In this document: positions 1-9,268 of the stretch, one piece after another | Layout: each line of letters begins with the position of its first letter | Position numbering within the stretch: the stretch's first letter is position 1 | NCBI GenBank assembly: GCA_026002855.1 | Contig: BPGD01000001.1 | Location: forward strand, 3,356,001-3,420,000 | DNA from: Bryobacteraceae bacterium | Lineage (GTDB): Bacteria; Acidobacteriota; Terriglobia; Bryobacterales; Bryobacteraceae | Length of the DNA stretch: 64,000 nucleotides | Reading direction: 5' to 3' | Notes under the pieces: model-generated | Databases searched by the model: none | The model's input: only the letters and a program-made list of their open reading frames with translations | Told to the model about the DNA's origin: nothing | Made by a program: the position numbers and the translations under genes

Positions 1-374
1 TTGAGGAAGTGGAGATGGAATACATGTACGATGACGGCGAGTACTACTACTTCATGAACACCGAGACGTTCGAGCAGATTCATCTGACGAAGGACGAGCT
101 CGGCGAAGGCACGCAGTATCTGACGCCCAATCTCAAGGTACGGGTGGAATTTTACGAGGGCAAGCCGATCAGCGTGGAGCTGCCGCCGACGGTGGACCTG
201 AAGGTGGTGGAGACGGAGCCGGGGCTGAAGGGGGCGTCGGTGTCGAACGTGGGCAAGCCGGCGAAGCTGGAGACGGGGCTGGTGGTGACGGTGCCGCAGT
301 TTGTGAACGAAGGGGACGTGATCCGGGTGAACACGTCGGAGGGCACCTACCAGGAGCGGGTGGCCACGGCATAG
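1..374 (+). CDS. efp: Elongation factor P, C-terminal two thirds (5' end outside window)
   Basis: EF-P binds between the P and E sites of the ribosome and rescues ribosomes stalled at polyproline. The frame is open from the left edge and reads [19 protein letters not shown], the end of the KOW domain and start of the first OB domain, followed by the typical ETFEQIHL and the C-terminal OB domain ([15 protein letters not shown]). The GTG at position 9 is internal, not a start. About 123 of the usual 185-190 residues are visible, so the N-terminal domain with the modified residue lies upstream of the window. The family assignment is firm. Confidence 0.93.
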   Translation, partial: EEVEMEYMYDDGEYYYFMNTETFEQIHLTKDELGEGTQYLTPNLKVRVEFYEGKPISVELPPTVDLKVVETEPGLKGASVSNVGKPAKLETGLVVTVPQFVNEGDVIRVNTSEGTYQERVATA

Positions 375-443
375 AGCCGGGCCGGCGCCGGCGACGGGGC
401 GAGCGTCCCGGGAAGGCCGGAGCGCGGCCGAAGGGAGCCCGTG

Positions 444-596
444 ATGGCCAAGATCAAGCCAGCCCGCGGCAAGAAGGCGCCGCCGGGGCCAAAGAACCCA
501 GGGGCGGTGGGGTGCCTGATTCTTTTTGTGACGGCGTTTCTGCTGCTGGCGCTGCTGCTGTATTACTCGTTCATCTATTCCGCCAAACCGAGCTGA
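444..596 (+). CDS. Small single-pass membrane protein, 50 aa
   Basis: The ORF starts at ATG 444, with an AAGGGAG ribosome site at about 431-437, and ends with TGA at 594-596. It encodes a basic N-terminus ([11 protein letters not shown]), a Pro/Gly linker, one strongly hydrophobic helix (residues about 25-43, [20 protein letters not shown]) and a short tail. The basic end is expected to face the cytoplasm. It sits between efp and rph, 70 nt after efp and 13 nt before rph. I do not recognise the family. The clean ribosome site, the coding-like composition and the helix support a real gene; function unknown. Confidence 0.6.
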   Translation: MAKIKPARGKKAPPGPKNPGAVGCLILFVTAFLLLALLLYYSFIYSAKPS

Positions 597-609
597 GCAT
601 TCCACCGCG

Positions 610-1329
610 ATGAGACCTGACAACCGGCGAGCCGACGAACTCCGCCCCGTGCGCATTCAGCCGAATTATCTGCTGACGGCGGAAGGGAGCTGTCTGATCG
701 AGATCGGGCACACGCGGGTGCTGTGCACGGCGACGATCGAAGAGGGCGTGCCGCCGTGGCTGCGCAACAGCGGGCGGGGGTGGGTGACGGCGGAGTATGC
801 GATGCTGCCACGTGCGACGGCGCAGCGGACGCCGCGGGAGATCAGCAAGGGTCGGCCGAGCGGGCGGACGCAGGAGATCCAGCGGCTGATCGGGCGCTCG
901 CTGCGCGCGATTGTGGACATGGAGGCGCTGGGCGAGCGGACGGTGATCATCGACTGCGACGTATTGCAGGCGGACGGGGGAACACGGACGGCGTCGGTGA
1001 CGGGCGGGTGCGTGGCGATGGGGCTGGCGTTCCGGAAGATGGCGCCGTACGGGGTGTTTGCGCGGGATCCGCTGCGGTGTCTGGCGGCGGCGGCGAGTGT
1101 GGGGATCATCGAGGGCGAGGCGCGGCTCGACCTGTGTTACGAGGAGGACTCGCAGGCCGAGGTGGACATGAACGTGGTGATGACGTCGGAGGGCGAGTTC
1201 ATCGAACTTCAGGCGACGGCGGAGAAGACGGCGTTTGGCGACGAGCGGCTGGGGGAGATGATCGCGCTGGCGAAGAAGGGGATCGGGGAGCTGTTCGCCG
1301 TCCAGCGGGAGGCGCTGGAGGCGAGATGA
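610..1329 (+). CDS. rph: Ribonuclease PH
   Basis: Phosphorolytic 3'-5' exoribonuclease that trims tRNA 3' ends. The 239-aa length is normal. The N-terminal [16 protein letters not shown], the [16 protein letters not shown] segment, [15 protein letters not shown] and the [19 protein letters not shown] phosphate/metal-binding region are all typical. The stop overlaps the start of the next gene (ATGA at 1326-1329), so rph and rdgB are probably translationally coupled, a common pair in bacteria. No strong Shine-Dalgarno is seen before ATG 610. Confidence 0.95.
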   Translation: MRPDNRRADELRPVRIQPNYLLTAEGSCLIEIGHTRVLCTATIEEGVPPWLRNSGRGWVTAEYAMLPRATAQRTPREISKGRPSGRTQEIQRLIGRSLRAIVDMEALGERTVIIDCDVLQADGGTRTASVTGGCVAMGLAFRKMAPYGVFARDPLRCLAAAASVGIIEGEARLDLCYEEDSQAEVDMNVVMTSEGEFIELQATAEKTAFGDERLGEMIALAKKGIGELFAVQREALEAR

Positions 1330-1919
1330 GGCTGCGCTGCGCGACGGGCAATGCGGGAAAGCTGAGGGAATTCCGGATGGCGGCGGCGGCGCTGGGGCAT
1401 CCGGGGATCGAAATTCAGCCGCTCGAAGGGATCAAAAATCTGCCTGTCTGCGAGGAAGACGGGGAGACTTTTGAGCAGAACGCGGTAAAAAAAGCGCTGC
1501 ATTATTCGGCGTATTGCGACGAATTTCTATTTGCGGACGATTCGGGGCTTGAGGTGGAGGCGCTGGGCGGGGCGCCGGGCGTGCGTTCGGCGCGGTATTC
1601 GGCGGAGGGCACCGACGAGGCCAACAACCGGCTGCTGCTTGAGCGGCTTCGAGGGGCCGAGGACCGGCGGGCACGCTTTGTGTGCGTGATCGCGCTGGCG
1701 CGGCGGGGGCGGCTGAAGGCGACGTTCCGCGGCGAGGCGGAAGGGGTGATTCTGGAGGCGCCGGCGGGGACGGGGGGGTTCGGCTACGATCCGCTGTTTT
1801 ACTACCCGCCGCTGGGCAGGACGTTTGCAGAGCTGGACACGGAGACGAAGATGCGGGTGTCCCACCGTGGGGCGGCGCTGCGGAAGCTGTTCGACTATCT
1901 GGAGCGCGGGGCGGGCTGA
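1326..1919 (+). CDS. rdgB: XTP/dITP diphosphatase (RdgB/HAM1 family)
   Basis: Cleaves non-canonical purine nucleoside triphosphates (XTP, dITP, ITP) to monophosphates, keeping them out of DNA and RNA. The 197-aa product starts [16 protein letters not shown], the substrate-binding TxNxxK-like motif of the family, and contains [23 protein letters not shown] and [20 protein letters not shown], both diagnostic. The ATG overlaps the rph stop. The 3' end overlaps the convergent nudix gene by about 25 nt. Confidence 0.94.
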   Translation: MRLRCATGNAGKLREFRMAAAALGHPGIEIQPLEGIKNLPVCEEDGETFEQNAVKKALHYSAYCDEFLFADDSGLEVEALGGAPGVRSARYSAEGTDEANNRLLLERLRGAEDRRARFVCVIALARRGRLKATFRGEAEGVILEAPAGTGGFGYDPLFYYPPLGRTFAELDTETKMRVSHRGAALRKLFDYLERGAG

Positions 1920-2443
1920 GCGAGGCGGCACTTCAGCAGGGCCCAGCCGATGATGGTTTTTGCGTCGCGGATGTGGCCGCGTGCGATCATGGCGCCGATC
2001 TGCGACAGGGAGAACCAGGCGGTTTCGATGCGTTCATCCTCCATTGGCTGAGCCTGGCCGAGGGAGAGATCCTCGGCGAGGTAGATGGTCATTTTCTCCT
2101 CGACGTAGCCGGGGCTGGGGAAGAAGGAAACGAGGCGGGTCCATTTACGGGCGGAATAGCCGGTTTCTTCGCGGAGCTCGCGGCGGGCGGCGGCGAGAGG
2201 GGACTCGCCGGGGTCGATTCTGCCGGCGGGGAGTTCCCAGAGGTAAGCGCGTGCGGGGAGGCGGTACTGGCGGACGAGGAGGAGGCGGCCGCGGCGGTCG
2301 CGGGCCATCATGACGGCGCTGCCGCGGTGGCGGACGATGGCGCGGCGGATTTCGAAGCCGGCGGGGTCGACGGCGTGATCGAGGGTGACGCGGAAGATGG
2401 GGGTGGAGAGGATCTCCTGGCTGGAAATCAATTTCATGGGCAT
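1895..2443 (-). CDS. NUDIX hydrolase, ADP-ribose pyrophosphatase type
   Basis: Hydrolyses ADP-ribose or related nucleoside diphosphate derivatives. The 182-aa protein holds a complete nudix box (GX5EX7REUXEEXGU) from [11 protein letters not shown] to [10 protein letters not shown], preceded by [18 protein letters not shown], which is typical of the NudF/ADPRase branch. The start may be Met1 or Met3. It converges with and slightly overlaps rdgB, and lies 5 nt downstream of polX on the same strand, so it is probably the last gene of a CDF-polX-nudix operon. Confidence 0.88.
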   Translation of the reverse strand: MPMKLISSQEILSTPIFRVTLDHAVDPAGFEIRRAIVRHRGSAVMMARDRRGRLLLVRQYRLPARAYLWELPAGRIDPGESPLAAARRELREETGYSARKWTRLVSFFPSPGYVEEKMTIYLAEDLSLGQAQPMEDERIETAWFSLSQIGAMIARGHIRDAKTIIGWALLKCRLAQPAPRSR

Positions 2444-2448
2444 ATGTT

Positions 2449-4143
2449 TTATTTTTGAAGGGCAGCGCGGAAAGCGGCGAGGTCGAGCGTATTGACGACG
2501 TCGGCGGGGGAGAGCCAGCCGCGGCGGGCCATCTGGACGCCGAAGCGGATGTTGGCGAGGTGTTTGGGGTGGTGAGCGTCGGTGGAGATGACGAAGCGGC
2601 AGCCGAGCTGGCGGGCGCGGCGGATGAGGGCGGCGTGGAGGTCAAGCCGTTCGGGGCTTGAGTTGATTTCGAACCAGACGCCGCGTCGGGCGGCCTCGCG
2701 GGCGACGGTTTCGAATTCGTAGGCGTAGGCGTCGCGGTGGAGGAGGACGCGACCGGTGGGATGAGCGAGGGCGCGTACGGAGGGGCTTTCGAGGGCGCGG
2801 AGGAGGCGGTCGGTCATTTCAGCGGGCTCGAGGTTCATGTAGGAATGGACGCTGGCGACGACGAAATCGAGCTGGGCGAGGGCGTCTTCGGCGAGGTCGA
2901 GGCGGCCGTCGCGGAGGATGTCGCATTCGAGTCCGGCGAAGACGTGGACGGCGTGGCCGGCCTGGTTGAAGCGGCGGACCTCGGCGGCGAAGGCGAGGGC
3001 GCGTTTTTCGTCGAGGCCGTTGGCCATGGCGAGGGCCCTTGAGTGGTCGGTGATGGCGATGTAGGAGTAGCCGCGGTCGCGGGCGGCGGCGGCCATTTCC
3101 TCGAGGGTGGCGCGGCCGTCGCTAGCGAGGGTGTGCATGTGGAGGTCGCCGCGGATGTCGCTTTCCTCGATGAGGTGTGGGAGGGCGCCGTGTTCGGCGG
3201 CCTCGATTTCGCCCTGATTTTCGCGCAGCTCGGGGGGAATCCAGGCGAGGCCGAGGGCGTGGTAGACGCCCTCTTCGTCGGGGCCGGCGACACGCTTCTC
3301 GCCTTCCAGGGTGAACAGGCCGTATTCGTTGAGGGTGAAGCCCATTTTGAGGGCGCGCTGACGGAGGGCGACGTTATGCTCCTTGCTGCCGGTGAAGTAC
3401 TGGAGGGCGGCGCCGAAGCTTTCCTGCGGGATGAGGCGGACGTCGACCTGAAGGCCTTCGGGGCCGAAGCGGGCGCTGGCTTTGGTTTCGCCGTGAGCGA
3501 GGACGTCGTGGACCGAGGGGTGGGCGAGGAAGCGCTGGATGGCGTCGGGGTCGGTGCTAAGGATGTCGAGGTCGCCGACGGTTTCGCGGCCACGGCGGAA
3601 ACTGCCGGCGGGGGCGCCGTTGACGAGCGGGGCGAGCTCGGCGGCAACGGCGGCGGCGTGGCTGAGGAGGAAGCGGCCGGCGACCTGGCGATAGTGGGCG
3701 ATGCCGGAGAGGATTTTCTGTTCGGTTTTTGGCCCCATGCCGCGGAGCTCGCGGATGCGGTGTTCCTCGCAGAGGCGGGCGAGGTCCTCGATGGTGCTGA
3801 CGCGGTAGTGCTCCCAGAGGGCGCGGACGGTTTTGGGGCCGACGCCGGGGATGCGGAGGAGCTCGAGGGCGGTGGGCGGATATTTGGCGAGCATTTCGTC
3901 GCGGCGGGCGAAGCTGCCGCGTTCGGCGATTTCGTGGAGGGCGGCGGCGATGCTCTTGCCGACGCCGGGGATGGTGGTGACGTCGCGGGAGGGATCGCGG
4001 AGGATGTCGACGATGCGTTGGGGGTGGTTTTCGATGGCGGCGGCGGCGTTGCGGTAGCTGCGGATGCGGAAGGGGTCCTCGCCGGCGATTTCCATGAGGT
4101 CGGCGGTTTCGGCGAGGAGCCGGGCGATTTCAGGATTCTCCAT
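2449..4143 (-). CDS. polX: DNA polymerase X family with C-terminal PHP exonuclease domain
   Basis: Bacterial PolX: gap-filling polymerase plus Mn-dependent 3'-5' exonuclease, used in base-excision repair. The helix-hairpin-helix motifs [13 protein letters not shown] and [13 protein letters not shown] are followed by the polymerase palm signature [16 protein letters not shown] and the third acidic site LQVDVRLIP. The C-terminal half is a PHP domain with [22 protein letters not shown] and STDAHH. I place the start at the internal Met MENPEIA (4143), because it has an AGAAAGG-type site upstream; an upstream ATG at 4173 is also open. The start overlaps the end of the CDF gene by 14 nt. Confidence 0.93.
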   Translation of the reverse strand: MENPEIARLLAETADLMEIAGEDPFRIRSYRNAAAAIENHPQRIVDILRDPSRDVTTIPGVGKSIAAALHEIAERGSFARRDEMLAKYPPTALELLRIPGVGPKTVRALWEHYRVSTIEDLARLCEEHRIRELRGMGPKTEQKILSGIAHYRQVAGRFLLSHAAAVAAELAPLVNGAPAGSFRRGRETVGDLDILSTDPDAIQRFLAHPSVHDVLAHGETKASARFGPEGLQVDVRLIPQESFGAALQYFTGSKEHNVALRQRALKMGFTLNEYGLFTLEGEKRVAGPDEEGVYHALGLAWIPPELRENQGEIEAAEHGALPHLIEESDIRGDLHMHTLASDGRATLEEMAAAARDRGYSYIAITDHSRALAMANGLDEKRALAFAAEVRRFNQAGHAVHVFAGLECDILRDGRLDLAEDALAQLDFVVASVHSYMNLEPAEMTDRLLRALESPSVRALAHPTGRVLLHRDAYAYEFETVAREAARRGVWFEINSSPERLDLHAALIRRARQLGCRFVISTDAHHPKHLANIRFGVQMARRGWLSPADVVNTLDLAAFRAALQK

Positions 4144-5026
4144 GGAAGGCCCTTTCTCCATACGGTTCGACATGGACGAGGACGTCCTCGACCCAGGCGA
4201 GCTCGTTTTTGACGCGGTTACGGACCTCTTCGGCGATGGCGTGGCCGCGGCGGACGGTGAGTTCGGGGTCGACCTCGAGGTGGAGATCGACGTGATAGCG
4301 GAGGCCGGTCTTGCGGGCGTAACACTTTTCGACGTCGAGGGCGCCGGGGACTTTCATGGCGGCGGCGCGGATGCTGGCCATCATTTCGTCGCTGGGCATG
4401 GTGTCCATGAGGGTGAGGGAGGTTTCGTAGACGACGCGGAGGCCGAGCAGGATGACGATGCAGCCGATGACGGCGCCGCCGTAGTGGTCGGCGGCGAGGA
4501 AGCGCTGGGGGTCGTAGAGGGTGAGCGCGACGGCGGCGAGGGCGACCGAGCCGGAGAGGATGTCGACGGAATCGTTCCAGGCGTCGGCGACGAGGGCGGA
4601 GCTGCGGATTCGGCGGCCGACGCGGAGCTTGAAGGCGGCGAGGACGGACTTGACGAGGACGGATAGGGCGACGGGCCAGAGGGCCCAGACGGCCGGGGGG
4701 GCGTGGCGGAGATCGATACTCTGGAGGGACTTCCAGATGATGCCAGCGCCGACGGCGGCGAGGCCGAGGCCGGTGACGAGGCCGGTGAGGGTTTCGAAGC
4801 GGCCGTGGCCGTAGGGGTGGTTTCTGTCCGGGGGGCGGGCGGCGACGGTGAGGCCGAGCAGGACGATGCCGGAGGCGAGGACGTCGCCGGCGCTTTCGAT
4901 GCCGTCGGCGATGACGGAGGCGGAGCCGGCCAGATAGCCGATGATGATTTTGGCCAGCGCCAGCGCGCCGCTGACGGCCATGCTGAGGACGGCGATGCGA
5001 GCTCCCTGGGTTTCCGCCTTGGCCAC
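4130..5026 (-). CDS. Cation diffusion facilitator (CDF) family metal transporter
   Basis: Inner-membrane divalent metal/proton antiporter. The product of about 298 aa has the CDF transmembrane region with [20 protein letters not shown] (TM2 metal site), the histidine-containing [11 protein letters not shown] loop and [16 protein letters not shown] (TM5 metal site, DxxxD), then a cytoplasmic ferredoxin-like C-terminal domain ([23 protein letters not shown]). No ATG fits; I chose GTG at 5026 (VAKAETQG), and GTG at 5047 is an equally possible start. It overlaps polX by 14 nt, which suggests coupling. Metal specificity cannot be read from the sequence. Confidence 0.85.
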   Translation of the reverse strand: MAKAETQGARIAVLSMAVSGALALAKIIIGYLAGSASVIADGIESAGDVLASGIVLLGLTVAARPPDRNHPYGHGRFETLTGLVTGLGLAAVGAGIIWKSLQSIDLRHAPPAVWALWPVALSVLVKSVLAAFKLRVGRRIRSSALVADAWNDSVDILSGSVALAAVALTLYDPQRFLAADHYGGAVIGCIVILLGLRVVYETSLTLMDTMPSDEMMASIRAAAMKVPGALDVEKCYARKTGLRYHVDLHLEVDPELTVRRGHAIAEEVRNRVKNELAWVEDVLVHVEPYGERAFHGES

Positions 5027-5278
5027 TCCACCATGAATGTAGCGCACCTGCGGCGCGGAGCGGGAAGAGGCGGCGGGGCCGTCCCTTGCCCGCCTGAAGG
5101 GTTTCGGATTACACTCAAGGCAGCCCGGGGCGGCTGGCAGCGGGAGTTGCGGCGGCGGTCCGGGCGGCCGGAAGCCCCGGCCTGGCTCGGGCGGAGAGGG
5201 CGCCGGCACGGGGGCATGCCGCGGAGCGCGAGCAGCCCGCATCCTGATCTGTCTGATGAGCGAAGGAGGGGCCATCCG

Positions 5279-5632
5279 ATGATGGACGAGACAAGAAAAG
5301 CCCCGATGGCGCCCAAGCGCCCGGCTGCGGAAAAGCAGGCGCAAAACATCCAGGAAGCTTTTCTGAATAATGCAAGAAAAGAGAAAATCCTGCTGACAAT
5401 TTACCTGATGAGCGGGGTGAAACTCTCCGGCCGAATCAAGAGTTTTGACAAATATTCGGTGGTGCTGGAGACGAATAATCAGGAGCAGCTCATCTTCAAG
5501 CACGCGATTTCGACGGTGGTGGTGACGAAGCCGACGCACTCGAGCACGGGCGTAAGCGGGCAGGCGGCGCAGGCCGCGGCGGCGCCGGGGCCGCCGCCGG
5601 CGGCGGATCCGCAGGAGGTGGAACACCGCTGA
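5279..5632 (+). CDS. hfq: RNA chaperone Hfq with long Pro/Ala-rich tail
   Basis: Hexameric Sm-like RNA chaperone that pairs small RNAs with mRNAs. The Sm1 region reads [20 protein letters not shown] then [20 protein letters not shown]; Sm2 ends in [11 protein letters not shown], matching the (Y/F)KHAIST signature. An N-terminal basic extension and a disordered tail of about 35 residues rich in Pro and Ala make the 117-aa product longer than minimal Hfq. ATG 5279 (or 5282) is preceded by GAAGGAGG at about 5262-5269. The stop overlaps the proposed start of hflX, the classical hfq-hflX arrangement. Confidence 0.92.
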   Translation: MMDETRKAPMAPKRPAAEKQAQNIQEAFLNNARKEKILLTIYLMSGVKLSGRIKSFDKYSVVLETNNQEQLIFKHAISTVVVTKPTHSSTGVSGQAAQAAAAPGPPPAADPQEVEHR

Positions 5633-6918
5633 GAACGCAAACGGGGCCTGAACGAGCGATTCTGGTGGCGGTGGAGACGCCGCGGGGCAGGGGGGAGAGC
5701 CCTTCGGCGCAGGAGTCGCTGGAAGAGCTGGCGGCGCTGGCGGAAAGCGCGGGGGCGGAGGTGGTGGAAAAGATCCTGCAAACGCGGCCGGCGCTGGACG
5801 CGGCGACGCTCGTGGGCGCGGGCAAGGTGGAAGAGATCCGGGCGCTGGCCGAGACGCTGGAAGCCGACGTGGTGATTTTCGACCATGAGCTGAGCGGGAC
5901 GGTGCAGCGGAACCTGGAGAACCGGCTGGGCGTGAAGGTGGTGGACCGGACCCAGCTGATTCTGGACATCTTTGCGCGGCGCGCGCGGACGCGGGAAGGG
6001 CAGCTTCAGGTGGAGCTGGCGCAATTGCGTTACCTGCTGCCGCGGCTGACCGGCCGGGGCGCGGCGATGAGTCGGCTGGGCGGCGGGATCGGGACGCGGG
6101 GTCCGGGCGAGACGAAGCTGGAGACGGACCGGCGGCGGATCCGGGCGCGGATCAAGCGCATTCAGGAAGACCTGGAGGCGGTGCGGCGGTCGCGGCAGAC
6201 GCAGCGGCGGCTGCGGCAGGCGGTGCCGCTGGCGACGGTGGCGCTGGTCGGCTACACGAACGCGGGCAAGAGCACACTGTTCAACCGGCTGTGCCAGAGC
6301 TCGGTGCCGGCCGACGCACGGATGTTTGCGACGCTGGACCCGACGGTGCGGCAACTGGTGCTGCCGTCGCGGCGGCGGGTGCTGATGGCGGACACGGTGG
6401 GGTTCATCCGGCAGTTGCCGACGACGCTGGTGGAGGCGTTCCGGGCGACGCTGGAGGAGGTGACGGAGTCGTCGCTGCTGGTGCATGTGGTGGACGCATC
6501 GGCGCCGGCGGCGGCCGAGTACTGCCAGCATGTGCGGGCGGTGCTGGGCGAGATTGGGGCGCTGGACAAGCCGCAGATCCTGGCGCTGAACAAGAGCGAC
6601 CTGCTGCGGGCGGCGGGAGTGGACGGCGGGGCGCTGGCGCGGCGGCTGTCAGGCGAGGCCGGGAGCGCGCCGGCGGTGGTGCTTTCGGCGGTGACCGGGG
6701 AGGGGATCGACGAACTGCTCGAGGCGATTGAGCGGCATCTGCCGGACGATCCGCTGGCGGAGGTGCGGCTGCGGGTGCCGCTGGGGGAGATGACGGCAGT
6801 GCATCTGGTGCACGAGTACGGCACAGTGCTTGCCGAGCGCTACCTGGAGGACGGGTGCGAGCTGGTGGCGCAGATCCCGGCGTCGCTGCTCGACCGGGTG
6901 GCGGCCTACCGGGTCTGA
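5629..6918 (+). CDS. hflX: Ribosome-associated GTPase HflX, probable CTG start
   Basis: HflX splits stalled ribosomes. It has the N-terminal HflX domain ([29 protein letters not shown]), the [19 protein letters not shown] linker and the G domain: Walker [11 protein letters not shown]3 DTVGFI, G4 NKSD. No ATG lies near the 5' end. The conserved N-terminal ERAILVAVE begins before the first GTG (5665), so that GTG would truncate the protein. A CTG at 5629 sits 8 nt after AGGAGGTG (5613-5620) and shares bases with the hfq stop (CTGA). I therefore propose CTG 5629 as the start; this is inference. Confidence 0.9.
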   Translation: MRTQTGPERAILVAVETPRGRGESPSAQESLEELAALAESAGAEVVEKILQTRPALDAATLVGAGKVEEIRALAETLEADVVIFDHELSGTVQRNLENRLGVKVVDRTQLILDIFARRARTREGQLQVELAQLRYLLPRLTGRGAAMSRLGGGIGTRGPGETKLETDRRRIRARIKRIQEDLEAVRRSRQTQRRLRQAVPLATVALVGYTNAGKSTLFNRLCQSSVPADARMFATLDPTVRQLVLPSRRRVLMADTVGFIRQLPTTLVEAFRATLEEVTESSLLVHVVDASAPAAAEYCQHVRAVLGEIGALDKPQILALNKSDLLRAAGVDGGALARRLSGEAGSAPAVVLSAVTGEGIDELLEAIERHLPDDPLAEVRLRVPLGEMTAVHLVHEYGTVLAERYLEDGCELVAQIPASLLDRVAAYRV

Positions 6919-6950
6919 TTTCCACAGGGTGTGGAAAAGTCTGTGGATAT
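6918..6950. promoter_or_regulatory. Cluster of DnaA-box-like sites and an inverted repeat
   Basis: Directly after hflX. TTTCCACA (6919-6926) and TGTGGAAA (6930-6937) form an 8-bp inverted repeat with a 3-nt gap, and TGTGGATAT follows at 6942-6950. TGTGGAAAA and TGTGGATAT are each one mismatch from the DnaA box (TTATCCACA on the other strand). It could be a DnaA-binding or titration site, or simply a hairpin after hflX. No AT-rich unwinding region lies next to it, so I do not call an origin. Confidence 0.35.
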
Positions 6951-7043
6951 GAGGTGGGCGGGTGTGGAAGGCGCGGCCGGGCGGTGGCGTGAGCGGAAGC
7001 GGCTGGGAATCCGGGCAGAAGTGTTTTATCTTGGCGGGAGAGC

Positions 7044-7733
7044 ATGAATCTGCCGAATGCGCTGACGCTGGCGAGGATCTTTCTGGTGCCGCTGCTGGTG
7101 GCGGTGCTGGTGCAGGAGAAGTCCGCGCTGGGGGTGTTTGGGTGGACGGTCAGCCATCAGATGGCGGCGCTGGTGATCTTTCTGGCGGCGGCGGGGACGG
7201 ACCTGCTGGACGGGTATCTGGCGCGGCGGTGGAACCAGATCACGACAGTGGGGATGCTGCTGGACCCGGTGGCGGACAAGCTGCTGATTTCGGCGGCGCT
7301 GATAGCGCTGGTGCAGATCCACCTGGTGACGGCATGGATGGCGGTGCTGATCATCGGGCGGGAGTTTGCGGTGACGGGGCTGCGGAGCATTGCGGCGGCG
7401 GAGGGGTTCACGATCCAGGCGAGCGAGCTGGGCAAGTCAAAGATGGTGGCGCAGGTGGCGGCGATTGCGCTGACGCTGGCAGCGGCCGACTGGCCGGCGG
7501 TGCATCCTTATGCGACAGCGGCGCTCTGGGGGGCGATGCTGTTCGGGCTGGTATCGGCGGCCGAGTACGCGCGGGACTTCTGGCGGAAGATCGACGAGAG
7601 CGTGAAGGAGCGGCGACGGATCGAGCTGCTGCGGCTGGAGCGGGAGCGGCGGCGGGAGCTGCGGCGGCAGCGCCGGCTGGCACGGCGCGGGCTGCTGGAG
7701 CGGACGGCCTCCGAGCCGAAGGAGACGGCCTGA
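7044..7733 (+). CDS. pgsA: CDP-diacylglycerol-glycerol-3-phosphate 3-phosphatidyltransferase
   Basis: Makes phosphatidylglycerol phosphate from CDP-diacylglycerol and glycerol-3-phosphate in the inner membrane. The CDP-alcohol phosphotransferase motif DGX2ARX8GX3DX3D is intact as DGYLARRWNQITTVG then MLLDPVADK. The start MNLPNALTLARI is typical of the family. After the last membrane segment the protein has an unusual, highly basic C-terminal tail of about 45 residues (many RRR and LER repeats), probably a cytoplasmic helix. Total length is 229 aa, longer than the usual 180-200 because of this tail. Confidence 0.92.
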   Translation: MNLPNALTLARIFLVPLLVAVLVQEKSALGVFGWTVSHQMAALVIFLAAAGTDLLDGYLARRWNQITTVGMLLDPVADKLLISAALIALVQIHLVTAWMAVLIIGREFAVTGLRSIAAAEGFTIQASELGKSKMVAQVAAIALTLAAADWPAVHPYATAALWGAMLFGLVSAAEYARDFWRKIDESVKERRRIELLRLERERRRELRRQRRLARRGLLERTASEPKETA

Positions 7734-7829
7734 GGCGGGGCGAGGGATCAGAACGGGGGCGGGCGCGGGGCGGCCAGCGGGGAGCGGCCTGCGCGGGGTC
7801 CTTGCGGACGCAGGCCGGCCCGCCGGCGT

Positions 7830-9224
7830 TCACCTGCCCGTGGGGCCGGCGGCCGTCCTGTGCGGCTCCGGGGCAGGGAAGGGGTAAATGTCGGGCACAA
7901 CCTTCACGCCGGTGGTGAATTTCCACTGCGAGCCGCCCGGCGTGGGGAAGGCAATTTCCACAAATCCTGCGGTAAATCCCTTTTCCGGTTTAGGAATCTG
8001 CGCGACATAAAGTCGCGGTTTTTGGGGATGAAGGTCAGTGCTTTTCCAGGCGGGTCCGATCTGTTCGAGGCGGAAATCGCGGGCATCCGGGTTGGTGGCG
8101 GTCCAGAGGCGCACGGCCGCGGGGCGGTCCGTGCATTCGACGGTGATGCGGCCTTCCGGGGTAATGGTCCAGCGGAATTCCGGCCGTTTCCAGCCTTTTA
8201 CGATGGACTCATAGAAGGCGGCGATGCTGTCGGCGGCGTCGGAGCGGCGGGTGACGCCGTGGTCGGTATTGGGGACGTAACGGAGATATTTTTCGCCGCG
8301 GAGATCGTTGAAATAGAACTGCCAGGAGTCCGGGACAAAAAACTGGTCGCCGGCGGAATTAACGATGAATTTTGGCATCGTGAGGCGGTCGAGATAGCTG
8401 TAGGGCTCGACGATTTTCATCAGTTTTGAGAACTCGGGCGAGCCCATCCAGTCCATGACGCCGTGTTCGACGTAATCGCTGACGGCCGGGGCCCAGAAGC
8501 CGTAGACGCGCCAGTGATGGACGAAGGATTTCTCGAGGTTGAGCAGGTCGATGACGACGGGGATGATGGCGACGACGCGGGGGTCGACGGCGGCGGTGGT
8601 CCAGGTGGTCCAGCCGCGCTTGGAGCCGCCGGTGACGACCCAGCGGGAGACCCTGACGCCGCCGGCCTGGGAGGCGAGGAACTGTTCGACGGCGTCCATG
8701 GCGCGGACGGCCGCCTTGGTCATGGGGAGCCGGGCCGGCCAGCGCTCGTCACCGGTTTCGAGGAAGCGTTTCCAGGTGTAGGCGATGATGGCGTCCTCGG
8801 TGCGCTGGCGCGGCTCGCCGAAGAAGCTCAAGGGCTGGTTAGGGACCTGGCGGAGTTCGGCGGTGACGGTATGAGTGCGGCGGGCGATGATGGTGGCGAC
8901 GGGGTCGGCTTCCTTCGGTGGCAGGCCGCCATTGCGGCCGCCGCCGATGAGGAGGAGGGCGGTGTCGCTTTCGACGCGGTCGGGGCGGACGACGGTGAGG
9001 TAGTGGCGCCATTCGGTGCGGTCGACCTCGGCGGGCGTGAGCCAGTTTTGCGAGACCATTTCGAGGACGAAGGTGGTGATGCCATCGCCGGGGAGGGTGC
9101 GGACGAGGGTCCAGCGGAAGGCCGGATCCGGCGCCTGGACGTAGCGGTCGAGGGCTGTTTCGGTTTTCGTCTGAGCGCAAAGGGAAACGGCAATGGCAGC
9201 GAGAATAACGAAAAGGCGTTTCAT
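7830..9224 (-). CDS. Exported PhoPQ-activated pathogenicity-related (PqaA-type) protein
   Basis: Predicted secreted alpha/beta-hydrolase-fold protein of the PhoPQ_related family (464 aa). A signal peptide (MKRLFVILAAIAVSLCAQ) is followed by LDRYVQAPDPAFRWTLVRT, which is typical of the family start, and by a nucleophile-elbow-like VVTGGSKRGWTTWTTA around residue 195. Near the C-terminus the segment YVPNTDHGVT carries the likely catalytic histidine. Enzyme substrate is unknown for the family. It is transcribed divergently from the kbl-like gene with 44 nt between the starts. Confidence 0.85.
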   Translation of the reverse strand: MKRLFVILAAIAVSLCAQTKTETALDRYVQAPDPAFRWTLVRTLPGDGITTFVLEMVSQNWLTPAEVDRTEWRHYLTVVRPDRVESDTALLLIGGGRNGGLPPKEADPVATIIARRTHTVTAELRQVPNQPLSFFGEPRQRTEDAIIAYTWKRFLETGDERWPARLPMTKAAVRAMDAVEQFLASQAGGVRVSRWVVTGGSKRGWTTWTTAAVDPRVVAIIPVVIDLLNLEKSFVHHWRVYGFWAPAVSDYVEHGVMDWMGSPEFSKLMKIVEPYSYLDRLTMPKFIVNSAGDQFFVPDSWQFYFNDLRGEKYLRYVPNTDHGVTRRSDAADSIAAFYESIVKGWKRPEFRWTITPEGRITVECTDRPAAVRLWTATNPDARDFRLEQIGPAWKSTDLHPQKPRLYVAQIPKPEKGFTAGFVEIAFPTPGGSQWKFTTGVKVVPDIYPFPAPEPHRTAAGPTGR

Positions 9225-9268
9225 GCGATTTTCCTCATGATACCCGATATACTGGGTGCCGGAGAGCC

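Noticed and set aside
2455-4666. Long plus-strand Gly/Ala/Glu-rich ORFs opposite polX and the CDF gene
   Set aside because: Shadows caused by high GC at third positions; no start sites or domain content, and the minus-strand genes are unambiguous.
6918-7043. Replication origin suggested by DnaA-like boxes
   Set aside because: Too few boxes, no AT-rich unwinding element, and no dnaA, dnaN or gidA neighbour.
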